Positions 1 to 7,933 of a stretch of 64,000 nt of DNA are shown here, piece by piece. Position numbers and translations under genes: made by a program. The stretch's first letter is position 1, and every line of letters starts with the position of its first letter. The stretch covers positions 992,001-1,056,000 of the forward strand of contig NZ_CP009322.1 in NCBI RefSeq assembly GCF_000959725.1, written 5' to 3'. The notes under the pieces are model-generated. The model saw only the letters and a program-made list of their open reading frames with translations, searched no databases and was not told the origin of the DNA. This DNA is from Burkholderia gladioli (GTDB lineage: Bacteria; Pseudomonadota; Gammaproteobacteria; Burkholderiales; Burkholderiaceae).

Positions 1-1168
1 CGCGCGAGCCCGGCTGTGCCATGCGGCCGGCGGTGCCCGCATCGCGTGCCGCTATGGCAGCGGGCCGGCCCGTGATGGGCGAGTCGCGGTGCGCGGCGCC
101 ATCGGCGGCCACGCGCGGCGCTTGGCGCAGCAGCGTGAGGCTCGTGTCGACGATCGGCGAAGGTGCTTGCGGCGTGTCTTGCGCGACCGGCGCGCGGTGC
201 CGGCGTGCGAACGTGCCGGGCGCGGGATCGGCGGCGCGTGCCGATCCCGCCGCGGCCATGCGGGTGGCCTGTCGCGCGATGCGGCCCAGCCACGCGTCAG
301 GCGCGGTCTGCGCGCGGGACAGGTTGCGCGCCTGCTTATCGGGTTGCCGTGGGCGACTGCCGTCGAGGCGTGTGCCGGCATGCCCGACGGCCGATGCGAT
401 AGCGGCGGCCGGGTGCGCGCGCCGTAGCGACATCGCCGCCGGCGCCGGCCAGCCGCGGCTGTCCAGCACATGATCTGCTGCGTCGGTGAACACCCTCGAG
501 CCAGATCGCGCCCGAGGCGCGGCCGGCGCGAGCGTCCCCGGCCAGGTCCGATGCACGACCGACGCCGGCGTCCCCGGCCACGCTCGATGCTCGGCCGGCG
601 GCGCGGCGCCGGTCGAGGCAGCGGGCCTCATCGCCGAGCCGGTCCGCGCCGCGGCGTGCCGCTGCACCGCGCGTGCCGGCATGGCCGCCGCCTGCCACGC
701 ATCGGCCGGATGCTGGCGCGGCGAGGTTGCCGCTTGGTGCCCGCCGCGCGCGGCGAGACGAGTGCCGAGACGAGTGCCGAGATAAGCGGCCAGCCGCCTG
801 TCGCCCGCCGCATCGAGCGCGGCGGGCGACAGGCCGGCTGCCGGCCCGGGCCGCGCGCGCCCGGCGCCATCGCGCGGCGCGCGGCCACGCTCGCGATCCG
901 CCTCGGCGAGCGCCTGCCGGATCAGGCGCGGCAGCCGTGTCGAACCATGCAGATGGAGCGCGAACGCCTGCGCCAGCGTGACCGACACATGGCCCGCCGC
1001 CGGGCGCAGATGGACCAGCGGCGTCGCGAACGGCGCGAGCGACGCGCGTTGCGCGTTCGTCGCGGGCCCGGCGATCCGCGCGCCGGCAGCCGCGACCGAG
1101 GCCGCAAGCGCGGCGGCCGCGCGCATCGCGCCGAGCTGCATGCCCGCGGCCGAATCCGGCCGCATCAT
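1..1168 (-). CDS. Partial Ala/Arg/Pro-rich injection-system gene (runs off left edge)
   Basis: The frame opens with ATG at 1168, whose ATGA overlaps the TGA of the tube gene at 1165-1167, and stays open for about 389 codons to the window edge with no stop. The product begins MMRPDSAAGMQLGAM and is extremely rich in Ala, Arg, Pro and Gly, with scattered Trp and His; I see no recognised domain. Position argues for a real gene: it is translationally coupled to a tube protein inside an eCIS operon, where a LysM or baseplate-linking protein is often found. The low complexity could also be a disordered linker with the folded part outside the window. A direct repeat encodes LGTR twice (about 733-756). 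Inference only; function unknown. Confidence 0.6.
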   Translation of the reverse strand, partial: MMRPDSAAGMQLGAMRAAAALAASVAAAGARIAGPATNAQRASLAPFATPLVHLRPAAGHVSVTLAQAFALHLHGSTRLPRLIRQALAEADRERGRAPRDGAGRARPGPAAGLSPAALDAAGDRRLAAYLGTRLGTRLAARGGHQAATSPRQHPADAWQAAAMPARAVQRHAAARTGSAMRPAASTGAAPPAEHRAWPGTPASVVHRTWPGTLAPAAPRARSGSRVFTDAADHVLDSRGWPAPAAMSLRRAHPAAAIASAVGHAGTRLDGSRPRQPDKQARNLSRAQTAPDAWLGRIARQATRMAAAGSARAADPAPGTFARRHRAPVAQDTPQAPSPIVDTSLTLLRQAPRVAADGAAHRDSPITGRPAAIAARDAGTAGRMAQPGSR

Positions 1169-1635
1169 GTGCCGCTCCCGCGCTTGCGGATTCCCTCGTG
1201 CGCGAGCGTGAAGCTCTGCGTCGCGATGAGCGTCTGGCTCGCGTCGATCTGCGGCCCTTGCCACTCGATCGGCCAGGCGTTGACGAAATTCCAGGCCACC
1301 GTCGTATTGCCGAGATTGTCGAGCAGGTAGATCGTGCCGTTCTTGCGCGTCACCTTGCCCGCCGCGGCAGCGGTGAACCAGTTCCACAGCGGGTCGACCG
1401 CGCTCACGCCGCCCTTGAGCACCAGATCGCTGCCGACCACCTGGCCGGGCAGCTTGTACTCGATGTCGTTGACGCCGCCCTGGCGGATCGTCTTGACCTC
1501 GTTCTTCACCTGCAGCCCGTCCACCGACGTGAAGCCGCCCACCAGGATGCCGCCCATCTCGATGCAGAAGTTGTACGCCATGAACGGGTTGGCGCTGGCC
1601 GCCGGCTGCCGCGCGGAACTCGATCCCAAAGCCAT
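1165..1635 (-). CDS. Contractile injection system tube protein 2 (gp19-like)
   Basis: A 156-residue protein of the T4 gp19-like tail tube family, about the family's usual 145-160 residues. It has the same layout as the other tube gene at 2183-2632: an N-terminal beta strand block with MGGILVGGFTSVDGL, a central stretch KTIRQGGVNDIEYKLPG, and the WNFVNAWP motif near residue 115, matching WNVINAWP in the paralogue. eCIS particles commonly carry two tube paralogues, one forming the shaft and one near the baseplate (Afp1/Afp5 pattern). The start ATG at 1635 lies just after the stop of the 58-residue gene. It probably forms the inner tube or its baseplate-proximal ring. Confidence 0.88.
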   Translation of the reverse strand: MALGSSSARQPAASANPFMAYNFCIEMGGILVGGFTSVDGLQVKNEVKTIRQGGVNDIEYKLPGQVVGSDLVLKGGVSAVDPLWNWFTAAAAGKVTRKNGTIYLLDNLGNTTVAWNFVNAWPIEWQGPQIDASQTLIATQSFTLAHEGIRKRGSGT

Positions 1636-1636
1636 T

Positions 1637-1813
1637 TCATATCCCCAATCGAAGACTCTTCTCGCGCTCGTCGCTGTTCATGGTGTCGTTGATGCGGCTG
1701 ATCCGTTCGCACCAGCGGCGGCGCTCCGCGTGCTCCATCGCCAGGATGTCCCTGTACGACCAGTGGAAGTGATACGCGATGAACGCGATCTCCTCGTAGA
1801 TCTGGTCGGGCAC
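1637..1813 (-). CDS. Small eCIS protein (DUF6760-like), 58 aa, GTG start
   Basis: A short frame between the tail-assembly gene and tube 2. Its GTG start at 1813 shares one base with the TAG of the upstream gene, and its TGA lies at 1637-1639, two bases before the next ATG. The product carries QIYEEIAFIAYHFHWSYRDI followed by an ERRRW helix. This fits the small helical proteins (DUF6760 type) found next to tube genes in phage-tail-like injection systems. The tight spacing on both sides and the motif support a real gene. Its exact role in assembly is not established; a gpE- or chaperone-like function is my inference. Confidence 0.75.
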   Translation of the reverse strand: MPDQIYEEIAFIAYHFHWSYRDILAMEHAERRRWCERISRINDTMNSDEREKSLRLGI

Positions 1814-2169
1814 TACAGGGAGGCGAGTTTTCCCGCGTTGTCCGCGCCCGGCATCGCCACCACGTTGTCCTCGGACTGCACCTGGTTGATGCGGTTGTAG
1901 AGATCCTGCAGATAGGCGAAATCGGCCGAGAACAGATCCTCGATCACCTTGGTGTTGACCATGTCGAGACTGCCCAGGCGCACGATCACGCGCGACAGCA
2001 CGATGATCGACAGATAGGCCGGGTTGGCCTGCACGCGATGGTCCTTGAGCGGCAGGATCTCGTCGCCGGCCGTGGCGAGACGCATCACGCCGCTGCGGTG
2101 CAGGTTGCCGTCGCCGTCGCGATAGCCGATCGGCAGCGTGAATTCGATTTCGGTGCTGATGACGCTCAT
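1813..2169 (-). CDS. Phage-tail assembly protein-like
   Basis: A 118-residue protein beginning MSVISTEIEFTLPIGYRDGD. The pattern of an early beta block with GYRDGDGNLHRSGVMRLATA, then DEILPL and a C-terminal helical half, is typical of the small tail assembly proteins encoded between tube and baseplate genes in contractile phages and eCIS loci. The start ATG at 2169 has GGAG upstream and lies 13 bases after the tube 1 stop. Its stop overlaps the GTG start of the 58-residue gene, so the two are probably translationally coupled. It may act as a chaperone or adaptor in tube assembly; this role is inferred from the family. Confidence 0.75.
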   Translation of the reverse strand: MSVISTEIEFTLPIGYRDGDGNLHRSGVMRLATAGDEILPLKDHRVQANPAYLSIIVLSRVIVRLGSLDMVNTKVIEDLFSADFAYLQDLYNRINQVQSEDNVVAMPGADNAGKLASL

Positions 2170-2182
2170 GGCGGGGCTCCGT

Positions 2183-2632
2183 TCAGGAAACGCGTGTCAT
2201 GTACTGGATGGTCAGCTCGAAGGTCTCGACCATGATCTCGGTGCTGCTGGCATTGAGGCCGGTGCTTTCGTACTTGTTCGGCCAGGCGTTGATCACGTTC
2301 CAGCGCGCGCGGGCGGTGCCGCCCGAATCGAGCAGGATCAGCGAGATGTTCTTCTGCACCGAGGCGCCTGTCGAGCCCTGCTGCACGGCGAGCTGGTGCC
2401 AGTTGTAGAGGTCCATCGAGTCGGTCAGCCCCTTCTTGAGGGTGAGCTTGCCGTAGGTGGTCAGGCCCGAGAACGACCGCTTGTAGGTCGGATCGGTGCC
2501 TTCGCGGTACTCGGTCGTCTCGATCGTGCTGTCGGGAATGGTCGCCTCGGAAAACGAGGCGATCTGGATGCCGGAGATTTCCACCTGGAAGCGGAACCCG
2601 CGGTACGGATTGGTCAGTTGTGTGCTCGCCAT
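2183..2632 (-). CDS. Contractile injection system tube protein 1 (gp19-like)
   Basis: A 149-residue gp19-like tube protein directly downstream of the sheath gene, the canonical order. Recognisable parts are NPYRGFRFQVEISG at the N-terminus, a TTEYREGTDPTYKRSFSG loop, KLTLKKGLTDSMDLYNW, and the WNVINAWP motif near residue 113, followed by the ETFELTIQY C-terminal strand. It should form the hexameric rings of the inner tube that the sheath drives out on contraction. The start at 2632 is set by the conserved N-terminus. Paralogous to the protein at 1165-1635. Confidence 0.93.
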   Translation of the reverse strand: MASTQLTNPYRGFRFQVEISGIQIASFSEATIPDSTIETTEYREGTDPTYKRSFSGLTTYGKLTLKKGLTDSMDLYNWHQLAVQQGSTGASVQKNISLILLDSGGTARARWNVINAWPNKYESTGLNASSTEIMVETFELTIQYMTRVS

Positions 2633-2655
2633 CGTCTGGCTCCGTCGTCAGTGCA

Positions 2656-4275
2656 TCAGGATCCGGAATCCGGGCCGGCCGTTTTCTGCGCGATCCGGAT
2701 GATCACGAATTCGGCCGGGTAGACGGGCGCGAGGCCGATGTCGATATACATCTGGCCGAGCGCACGGGTTTCGGGCGGGTTGTTCGAGGCGTCGCAGACC
2801 ACGAAGAACGCCTCGGCGGCGCTCGCGCCGAACAGGCCGCCCGCCTGCCAGAGCGTGGTCAGGAACGCGTCGATGTCGCGCGTGACGGCCGACCAGGTGG
2901 TCTGGTCGTTCGGCTCGAACACCACCCACTGCAGGCTCTGCTTGAGGCTCTGCTCGACGTAGATGAACAGGCGCCGCACCGCCACGTAGGTCCATTCGCT
3001 GCCGACCGCGGCCAGCGTGCGCGCGCCGTAGATCACGTTGCCGTAGCCGATCAGGTTGCGGATCGCGTCGATGCCTTCCGGGTTCAGCACGTCCTGGTCG
3101 CTGTCGGTCAGCGGCGTCTGCGTCATCACCACCGTCTTCAGCGCGCCGTCGATCACCCCGGCCGGCGACTTCCAGACGCCGACCGAGGAATCGGTATTGG
3201 CATAGCGCCCGAGCACCGGGCCCGAGGGCGGAATCGGCACGTTGCTGCCGAGGATCGGATTCGATACCCAGACCCACGGGTAGTAGATCGAACCGAAGGT
3301 GGAGTTGAGCGCCTGCGAGGCCATGGCGCCCGTGCCGCTGCCCATGCGGAACCCGAGCATGTCCTGCGGGCTCAGGTTGAACGGCGGATCGCTGACATAG
3401 AACAGGCTCGCCTGCTGCTCGCAGTAGTTGAGCCCCGCGTTGATGGCGGTGGACTGCGCCATGATGCTCGGCGCCTTGCTCGCGTCGATGGCGTTGACGG
3501 TGTCGGGCATCGACAGCAGACCGATGTCCTGCACCGTATTGAGCAGCGCGAGCGTCTTCGCGTAATCGATGGTCTGCGACACGCCGCCCTTGAAGGCCAC
3601 CGCGGAGCTGGTGTTGCCCGGCCGCGCGGGGGTCTTGGTGTCAGGCGTGGTCGCGGTGACGAACATCGAGGTGGCGTTGATCGCGGCGACCAGGGCTTGC
3701 AGGGAGTTGGCGGTATAGCCGTTGTAGCTCTCAAGCACGATCAGCTGTTTGTTGCCGGTGCCGAGCGTCTGCGGGCCCAGCCCGTTCTGCGTCACATAGG
3801 CCGCCAGCGTGCTGCCCGGCGCCTTGTTCAGCTCGGCGGGGTCGGCGACGATGCTCAGGTTGAAGACGGGCGAGGTGGCCTTGGGGTCGCCGCTCGAATT
3901 GGTGATCATCACGCCGAGCACCGTATTCGGCCATTCGCCGGGCGTGGCGGCGGTGAGCGAGACGGTGCCCGCGGCCGCGGTGGCGTTCTTGGCGGCGCCC
4001 GACGCGTCGGGCGCGCGCAGTACGTAGCAGAGCGCGCCGCCGAGCGCGAAGAACTGGTAGACGGCCCACGACACCATGCCGTTCCAGACCATGTTGCCGA
4101 ACGTGCGCTGGTAGGCGTTCCAGCTCGTGATCAGCGTCGGCTGGCCGATCGGACTCGTGGCCAGCGTCTGGGTGATGCCCACGAACGCCGGGGTGGACGT
4201 GGACGCGCCCTGTATGGTGCGCGCACTCGGCACCTCCTGGATATAGATGCCGGGATGTAGATAGTTGGTGGCCAA
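2656..4275 (-). CDS. Contractile tail sheath protein
   Basis: A 539-residue sheath protein. The N-terminus HPGIYIQEVPS and the C-terminal domain ending in MYIDIGLAPVYPAEFVIIRI are hallmarks of contractile sheaths of phage tails, R-type tailocins and eCIS; the C-terminal part also has WTYVAVRRLFIYVEQSLKQS, a conserved sheath helix. The sheath surrounds the tube and contracts to drive injection. Length fits a sheath with inserted outer domains in the middle (about residues 100-330). It lies 18 bases after the carboxypeptidase-like gene and 23 bases before tube 1, so it belongs to a single operon. Only one sheath gene is visible here, whereas Afp/PVC clusters carry several. Confidence 0.95.
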   Translation of the reverse strand: MATNYLHPGIYIQEVPSARTIQGASTSTPAFVGITQTLATSPIGQPTLITSWNAYQRTFGNMVWNGMVSWAVYQFFALGGALCYVLRAPDASGAAKNATAAAGTVSLTAATPGEWPNTVLGVMITNSSGDPKATSPVFNLSIVADPAELNKAPGSTLAAYVTQNGLGPQTLGTGNKQLIVLESYNGYTANSLQALVAAINATSMFVTATTPDTKTPARPGNTSSAVAFKGGVSQTIDYAKTLALLNTVQDIGLLSMPDTVNAIDASKAPSIMAQSTAINAGLNYCEQQASLFYVSDPPFNLSPQDMLGFRMGSGTGAMASQALNSTFGSIYYPWVWVSNPILGSNVPIPPSGPVLGRYANTDSSVGVWKSPAGVIDGALKTVVMTQTPLTDSDQDVLNPEGIDAIRNLIGYGNVIYGARTLAAVGSEWTYVAVRRLFIYVEQSLKQSLQWVVFEPNDQTTWSAVTRDIDAFLTTLWQAGGLFGASAAEAFFVVCDASNNPPETRALGQMYIDIGLAPVYPAEFVIIRIAQKTAGPDSGS

Positions 4276-4293
4276 GATCGTGCTCTCTGTCGG

Positions 4294-4872
4294 TTAGCCC
4301 ATCGTGATGTCCAGGTACTGCGTGGTGCCCGGTGCCAGCGTCAGTTGCCGCGCCACGTCGGGGTAGCCGGCCTTGACGAAATTCAGTGTGACGACCGTGC
4401 CGGCGGCATCGAGCCGGCCGCGTACCGCGAGCGCGTAGCGGCCGTCGTAGCGACCATGGGCCGAGGTCTCGGTCGAGGCGGTGCGCGGCTCGCCGCGCGC
4501 GGTGGCATAGCGCGCGGCGAGCCGCACGCCGGCGATCGGCTGGCCGCCACGCTTGGCCAGCACCTGGCCGCGCAACAGCGTGGTGCCGGGCGGGAACGGG
4601 TAGAGCGGGCTCGGTTCGAGCACGCACGAGACGATCGCGTCGGCCAGCGGCGGCCGCGGCGGCACCTCGAATTCCACCTGGCTCGGGAAGAACGGCGGCG
4701 CCGAGGCGACCAGCCGGTAAGCGCCGCGCGGCAGGGCGCTGAACGCATAGAAGCCGTCGGCCTTGTCGAACGGGCGGCACGGCGCGCCGTTCAGCGTGAA
4801 GGCCGGGCGCAGGCCGGCCAGCGGCGCGTGGCTGAAGCCGTCGATCACCTGCACCACCGCGCTCAGTTCCAT
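4294..4872 (-). CDS. Carboxypeptidase-regulatory-like beta-sandwich protein
   Basis: A 192-residue protein that looks like two consecutive transthyretin/CarboxypepD_reg-like domains: residues about 1-85 (DGFSHAPLAGLRPAF, then GFYAFSALPRGAYRLVAS) and about 98-190 (LRGQVLAKRGGQPIAGVRLA, then GRYDGRYALAVRG). The G-x-Y/F-x-F...P-x-G-x-Y pattern is typical of this fold. The start overlaps the end of the DUF4255 gene by 10 bases. In the operon it sits between the tail terminator and sheath, so an accessory structural or surface-binding part of the particle is plausible. No catalytic residues are seen. Confidence 0.7.
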   Translation of the reverse strand: MELSAVVQVIDGFSHAPLAGLRPAFTLNGAPCRPFDKADGFYAFSALPRGAYRLVASAPPFFPSQVEFEVPPRPPLADAIVSCVLEPSPLYPFPPGTTLLRGQVLAKRGGQPIAGVRLAARYATARGEPRTASTETSAHGRYDGRYALAVRGRLDAAGTVVTLNFVKAGYPDVARQLTLAPGTTQYLDITMG

Positions 4873-5474
4873 GCCGGGTCTCCCGCGGCCAGCTCGGCGC
4901 GCATCACCATCTCGGCCTGCGGCGTGAGCGTCGAGGGGATCCGCACCGGCGTGAGCGTGTACATCTTCGTCAGCTTGTAGGTCTTGTTCGGGAACACCGT
5001 CCAGATGTTGCGCAACTGCTCGCTCGAATCGTGCTCCGGCACGATGTCGATCGCCTCGTTGCCGGTGGCGCGCAGCAGCGGCGAGAGCAGCGCGCCCGAG
5101 AGCTGGCCGACGTCGTGGAACAGCTGGATCAGCCGGGCGACCAGCACCAGTTCGATCTCGGCGGACTTGCCGTACGGCACGATCAGGTAGGTCAGGTCGA
5201 CCACCAGCGGCGCGGGCGTGACCGCGAGCGCCGAGGGCTGCGCGCCGGCGCGGCGCGTCAGCGAAGGCGGCAGGTTGCGCAGCGCGGCATTGATTTCGGT
5301 CTGGTACAGGTACAGCGACAGGCGCGTCTCGCCGGCCGCGTCGATCTCGCCGGGCGAGTCGTAGACGACGGCCGATTCGGCGGCCAGTTCCGGCACCTGG
5401 GCGCGGATCAGACGGCGCAGCGAATCACTGACCGCGCGCAGTACCTGTCCGCCATCGATGGCCGAAGCTGCCAT
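4863..5474 (-). CDS. DUF4255 tail-terminator/cap protein (Pvc16/Afp16-like)
   Basis: A 203-residue protein. It contains the typical early segment LRRLIRAQVPEL, then LSLYLYQTEINAALRNLPP, the YLIVPYGKSAEIE strand, and a C-terminal LTKMYTLTPVRI stretch, all characteristic of DUF4255. In Afp and PVC particles the family member (gene 16) caps the tube and ends tail-length growth. Start ATG at 5474 lies three bases after the stop of the preceding gene. It heads the structural part of the operon here, whereas in Afp/PVC clusters it is the last gene, which suggests a different subtype of gene order. Confidence 0.88.
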   Translation of the reverse strand: MAASAIDGGQVLRAVSDSLRRLIRAQVPELAAESAVVYDSPGEIDAAGETRLSLYLYQTEINAALRNLPPSLTRRAGAQPSALAVTPAPLVVDLTYLIVPYGKSAEIELVLVARLIQLFHDVGQLSGALLSPLLRATGNEAIDIVPEHDSSEQLRNIWTVFPNKTYKLTKMYTLTPVRIPSTLTPQAEMVMRAELAAGDPAWN

Positions 5475-5476
5475 GG

Positions 5477-6391
5477 TCACAGCGTGAAGACGGTGTCGGT
5501 GCGGCTGACCACTTGCGGCTGGCGGTTGTGCACCTGCGCGAGCACGGTGACGGAGCTGTCCGAGGCCGTGCGCAGATAGACGTAGTTCAGCTCGTCGGGC
5601 TCCCAGGTGATGAAGGCGTTCAGGTAGAACTCGAGATTCTGGGACGATGCGCTCGCCGTCACGAAGCTCAGCGTTTCGTTGGTGAACGACAGCGATTCGA
5701 GCGGCAGCGGGCCGTTCTGGCTCGCGAACAGGATGCCGCCGGCCTCGCTCATGTCCGGCCCGAGCGACCAGTTGACCTTGCCGAGCCCTTTGCGCGTGCT
5801 GATCAGGATCTCGATGCGGTTGCCCGGATGCGTGCCGCGCACGGTCAGGCAGATCGGACGGTAGTTGCCGCCGTAACCGGACAGGGTCGCGCTCACGCGG
5901 CCGTTGTACCACTGCATCGGCGCCTGCGCGCCGAAGCTGGCCAGGATCAGGGCTTCCTCGTTGAGCGTGCAATAACCCTGCAGGTAGTCGACCTCGGGAT
6001 GGATCGAGAGGAACAGCGTGAGCGTGAAGCGCGCGAGGCCGCCCGAACCCGGCGCGGTGCGGATCGACAGCATCGCGTCGTTGAATTCGATGCCGCTCAG
6101 GCAGGGCTCGCCGCTCGCGCTCGACACCACCACGTTGTACGAGAATCCGATGCTGTCGCCGCCGCGGTTGCCGAGCGACCAGGCCACGCCCGCCGTGGTG
6201 AACTGGATGCCGAGATTGCTGTCGGGGGCGACATCGAAGAATTCGAGCTGCACCGGCATCAGCCGCCAGCCCGCATCGGGATCGGCGGGTGCATGGGCGG
6301 CGGTGCCGGGCGTGTCGGGCTGGCCCGGGGCGTCGGGCTGCATGGTGGACGGATCGGACGGATCGGGCGTGTCGGACGTATCAGGCGTCAT
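5477..6391 (-). CDS. eCIS-associated protein with two copies of a beta-rich repeat domain
   Basis: A 304-residue protein with a Pro/Asp/Thr-rich N-terminal arm (residues 1-40) and two copies of one domain. Copy 1 spans about 45-175 (AWSLGNRGG, CLSGIEFNDAMLSI, TLTLFLSI, LSGYGG). Copy 2 spans about 190-304 (NWSLGPDMS, PLESLSFTNETLSF, FYLNAFITWEPDE, ASDSSVTVLAQV). The same pattern appears once in each of the three neighbouring proteins at 6420-7933, so the four genes form a local paralogous family. No known domain is recognised. Placement directly before DUF4255 and sheath suggests a particle component or cargo/accessory protein; that is inference. Confidence 0.7.
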   Translation of the reverse strand: MTPDTSDTPDPSDPSTMQPDAPGQPDTPGTAAHAPADPDAGWRLMPVQLEFFDVAPDSNLGIQFTTAGVAWSLGNRGGDSIGFSYNVVVSSASGEPCLSGIEFNDAMLSIRTAPGSGGLARFTLTLFLSIHPEVDYLQGYCTLNEEALILASFGAQAPMQWYNGRVSATLSGYGGNYRPICLTVRGTHPGNRIEILISTRKGLGKVNWSLGPDMSEAGGILFASQNGPLPLESLSFTNETLSFVTASASSQNLEFYLNAFITWEPDELNYVYLRTASDSSVTVLAQVHNRQPQVVSRTDTVFTL

Positions 6392-6419
6392 GGCGGGGCA
6401 TCCGGGCGTTTCGGTGGCG

Positions 6420-7022
6420 TCAGTCGAGGGCGAGGGCGAACGAACTGACGCCGATCACCGTGCTGCGGTCGTTGCGGCTTTGCAGCGTGACGCTCGCGCC
6501 GGGCGGCAGCATGACACGGCCGAGCACGCCGGACTGGTCGGTGCGCAGATACAGCGACGCGCGGATCTCGCGCACGTCCTGGCTCGCTTGCAGCATGATC
6601 TCGCGCGCATTGATCAGGAACTGGTTCAGATACATCACCGGGTCGCTCGTGCTGCTCAGCGACAGGCCCACCTGCTGCCGTCCGGCGCCGTCGCTCCAGA
6701 TCGCTTCCTGGTCCGGGCGCAGCGTCAGCAAGGCATTGCTGTTGGCGCGCAGGTTCGCGAAGACGAGCGTGACCGGCTTGAAGCTCGCGACCTCCTGATA
6801 GACGCGCGCATTGAGCGCGTGCAGCGAATTCGCGACGCGATGCCCCTCGATCGTGCGCCGCGCCTGCGGCGGCAGCGAGGCGCGCTCGCCGGCGATCGTC
6901 GAGCGCACCGCGGCGGGCGTCACGCGCGGCGCGCGCGCCGGCGCCTCCGGCGCCGTTTCAGCGGGCATGGCGTCCTTGCCGCCCGCGGTGTTCCGGCCGG
7001 CGGCCTTGTCTTTCCTGTCCAT
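6420..7022 (-). CDS. eCIS-associated protein, one repeat domain behind a basic/Ala-rich arm
   Basis: A 200-residue protein. Residues 1-55 are Lys/Arg/Ala/Pro-rich and probably disordered. Residues 80-200 contain a copy of the family domain, seen as VGLSLSSTSDP, YLNQFLINAREIML and LPPGASVTLQS, which align with the corresponding blocks in the products at 5477-6391 and 7538-7933. No signal peptide or membrane segment. It lies 28 bases upstream of the two-domain gene and 14 bases after the preceding one, so it is co-transcribed. Charged N-terminal arms are a feature of some eCIS cargo, which makes it a candidate payload, but nothing in the sequence proves this. Confidence 0.65.
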   Translation of the reverse strand: MDRKDKAAGRNTAGGKDAMPAETAPEAPARAPRVTPAAVRSTIAGERASLPPQARRTIEGHRVANSLHALNARVYQEVASFKPVTLVFANLRANSNALLTLRPDQEAIWSDGAGRQQVGLSLSSTSDPVMYLNQFLINAREIMLQASQDVREIRASLYLRTDQSGVLGRVMLPPGASVTLQSRNDRSTVIGVSSFALALD

Positions 7023-7036
7023 GAAGCTGGGGCCCG

Positions 7037-7411
7037 TCAGTTGGGAAGCGGAATCGAGAAACTGCCCGGATTGATCGTGCCCGCATTGTCATACCCGGCG
7101 AATTGGTAATGCACGCTCGCCTGCGTGTTGCCGAGCAATTTCATGGTGCCGCCGATAGCGCTGCCGCTGGTCGAGAACGAAACGCGGACCGAAACGGTAT
7201 CGCCGCCAGTCGCGCCATGGGTTTGCACCTGGATTTGCGATTTCTGGACCAGCAGGTTATCCAGCGGTGGAGTCGCTCCCATCGAGCCTGAAATCTGCAC
7301 CGCGTCGTTATTGGTGAGGCTGATGTAATTGGGTGCATTAAACACCAGTTCGGCGGACAGCTTGTCCTGGGACGATTGCGTCCGGAACGTAAACGAGATC
7401 GTATATTCCAT
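7037..7411 (-). CDS. eCIS-associated small beta-rich protein (family copy)
   Basis: A 124-residue protein starting MEYTISFTFRTQ; I chose the ATG at 7411 because GGGGA lies seven bases upstream and the upstream in-frame extension is not similar to the paralogues. It shows the family blocks PLDNLLVQKSQIQV (residues 49-62) and a C-terminal HYQFAGYDN that corresponds to NHTFSGFD in the neighbour at 7538-7933. Rich in Ser, Thr and Asn with alternating hydrophobic residues, so probably all-beta. No signal peptide. Base composition is visibly less GC-rich than the sheath and DUF4255 genes. Function unknown. Confidence 0.65.
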   Translation of the reverse strand: MEYTISFTFRTQSSQDKLSAELVFNAPNYISLTNNDAVQISGSMGATPPLDNLLVQKSQIQVQTHGATGGDTVSVRVSFSTSGSAIGGTMKLLGNTQASVHYQFAGYDNAGTINPGSFSIPLPN

Positions 7412-7537
7412 TTTCAGGTCCCCACTGATTATCCATGCCGAAATGCCATTCGTTTGCCTGAACGAATGGCCGGAACCGGATGCACGCAACCGGTTCCGAA
7501 GTGCCGAAACCGGTTGCGCGTTACCTTGCCTGAATTA

Positions 7538-7933
7538 TCAGTTGAGGTCGAAACCCGAAAAGGTGTGGTTGACGGCTTGCGCGACCCCGCCATTGACGGA
7601 GACCGTCAGCACGATGCCCGAATCCGAGGACGACTTGAGCCTGATGCTCTCGACATCGGGCTTCGAGGCGACGAACAGCGAGAAGGTGAAGGCGATCTGG
7701 CCGCTGCCCGCATCCGACGTGCCGATGGTGATTTCGGCCGCGGTGACGCGCAGTTGCGTGAGCGGCAGCTCCGCGCCGCCCGTCATCTGGATGCTCAGGC
7801 CCGACGAACTGCTGAAATCCTGGCCGAGGCTCCACGACACGTCCTTCTTCGTCGTGTCCATGTCGATGACGATGCTCTGCGACGGCTGTGCGTTGGAGAC
7901 AGTGAATTGAACGCGCGTGTACGTATTGCTCAT
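7538..7933 (-). CDS. eCIS-associated small beta-rich protein (first gene of operon)
   Basis: A 131-residue protein starting MSNTYTRVQFTVSN; the ATG at 7933 has GAGGG about eight bases upstream. Residues 32-38 (VSWSLGQ) and 56-70 (ELPLTQLRVTAAEIT) align with VNWSLGP and PLPLESLSFTNETLS in the two-domain protein, and the C-terminus ends in HTFSGFD. This is the first gene after the long AT-rich upstream region and so probably the promoter-proximal gene of the injection-system operon. No signal peptide, no transmembrane segment. Function unknown; a particle-associated beta-sandwich is the simplest reading. Confidence 0.68.
   Translation of the reverse strand: MSNTYTRVQFTVSNAQPSQSIVIDMDTTKKDVSWSLGQDFSSSSGLSIQMTGGAELPLTQLRVTAAEITIGTSDAGSGQIAFTFSLFVASKPDVESIRLKSSSDSGIVLTVSVNGGVAQAVNHTFSGFDLN

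Noticed and set aside
720..760. Short direct repeat (CTCGGCACTCGT twice) in the Ala/Arg-rich frame
   Set aside because: Only two units and within a low-complexity coding frame; not a repeat array.
2620..4260. 546-codon plus-strand frame opposite the sheath gene
   Set aside because: Antisense shadow, Arg/Gly/Ala-rich, no recognised motif.
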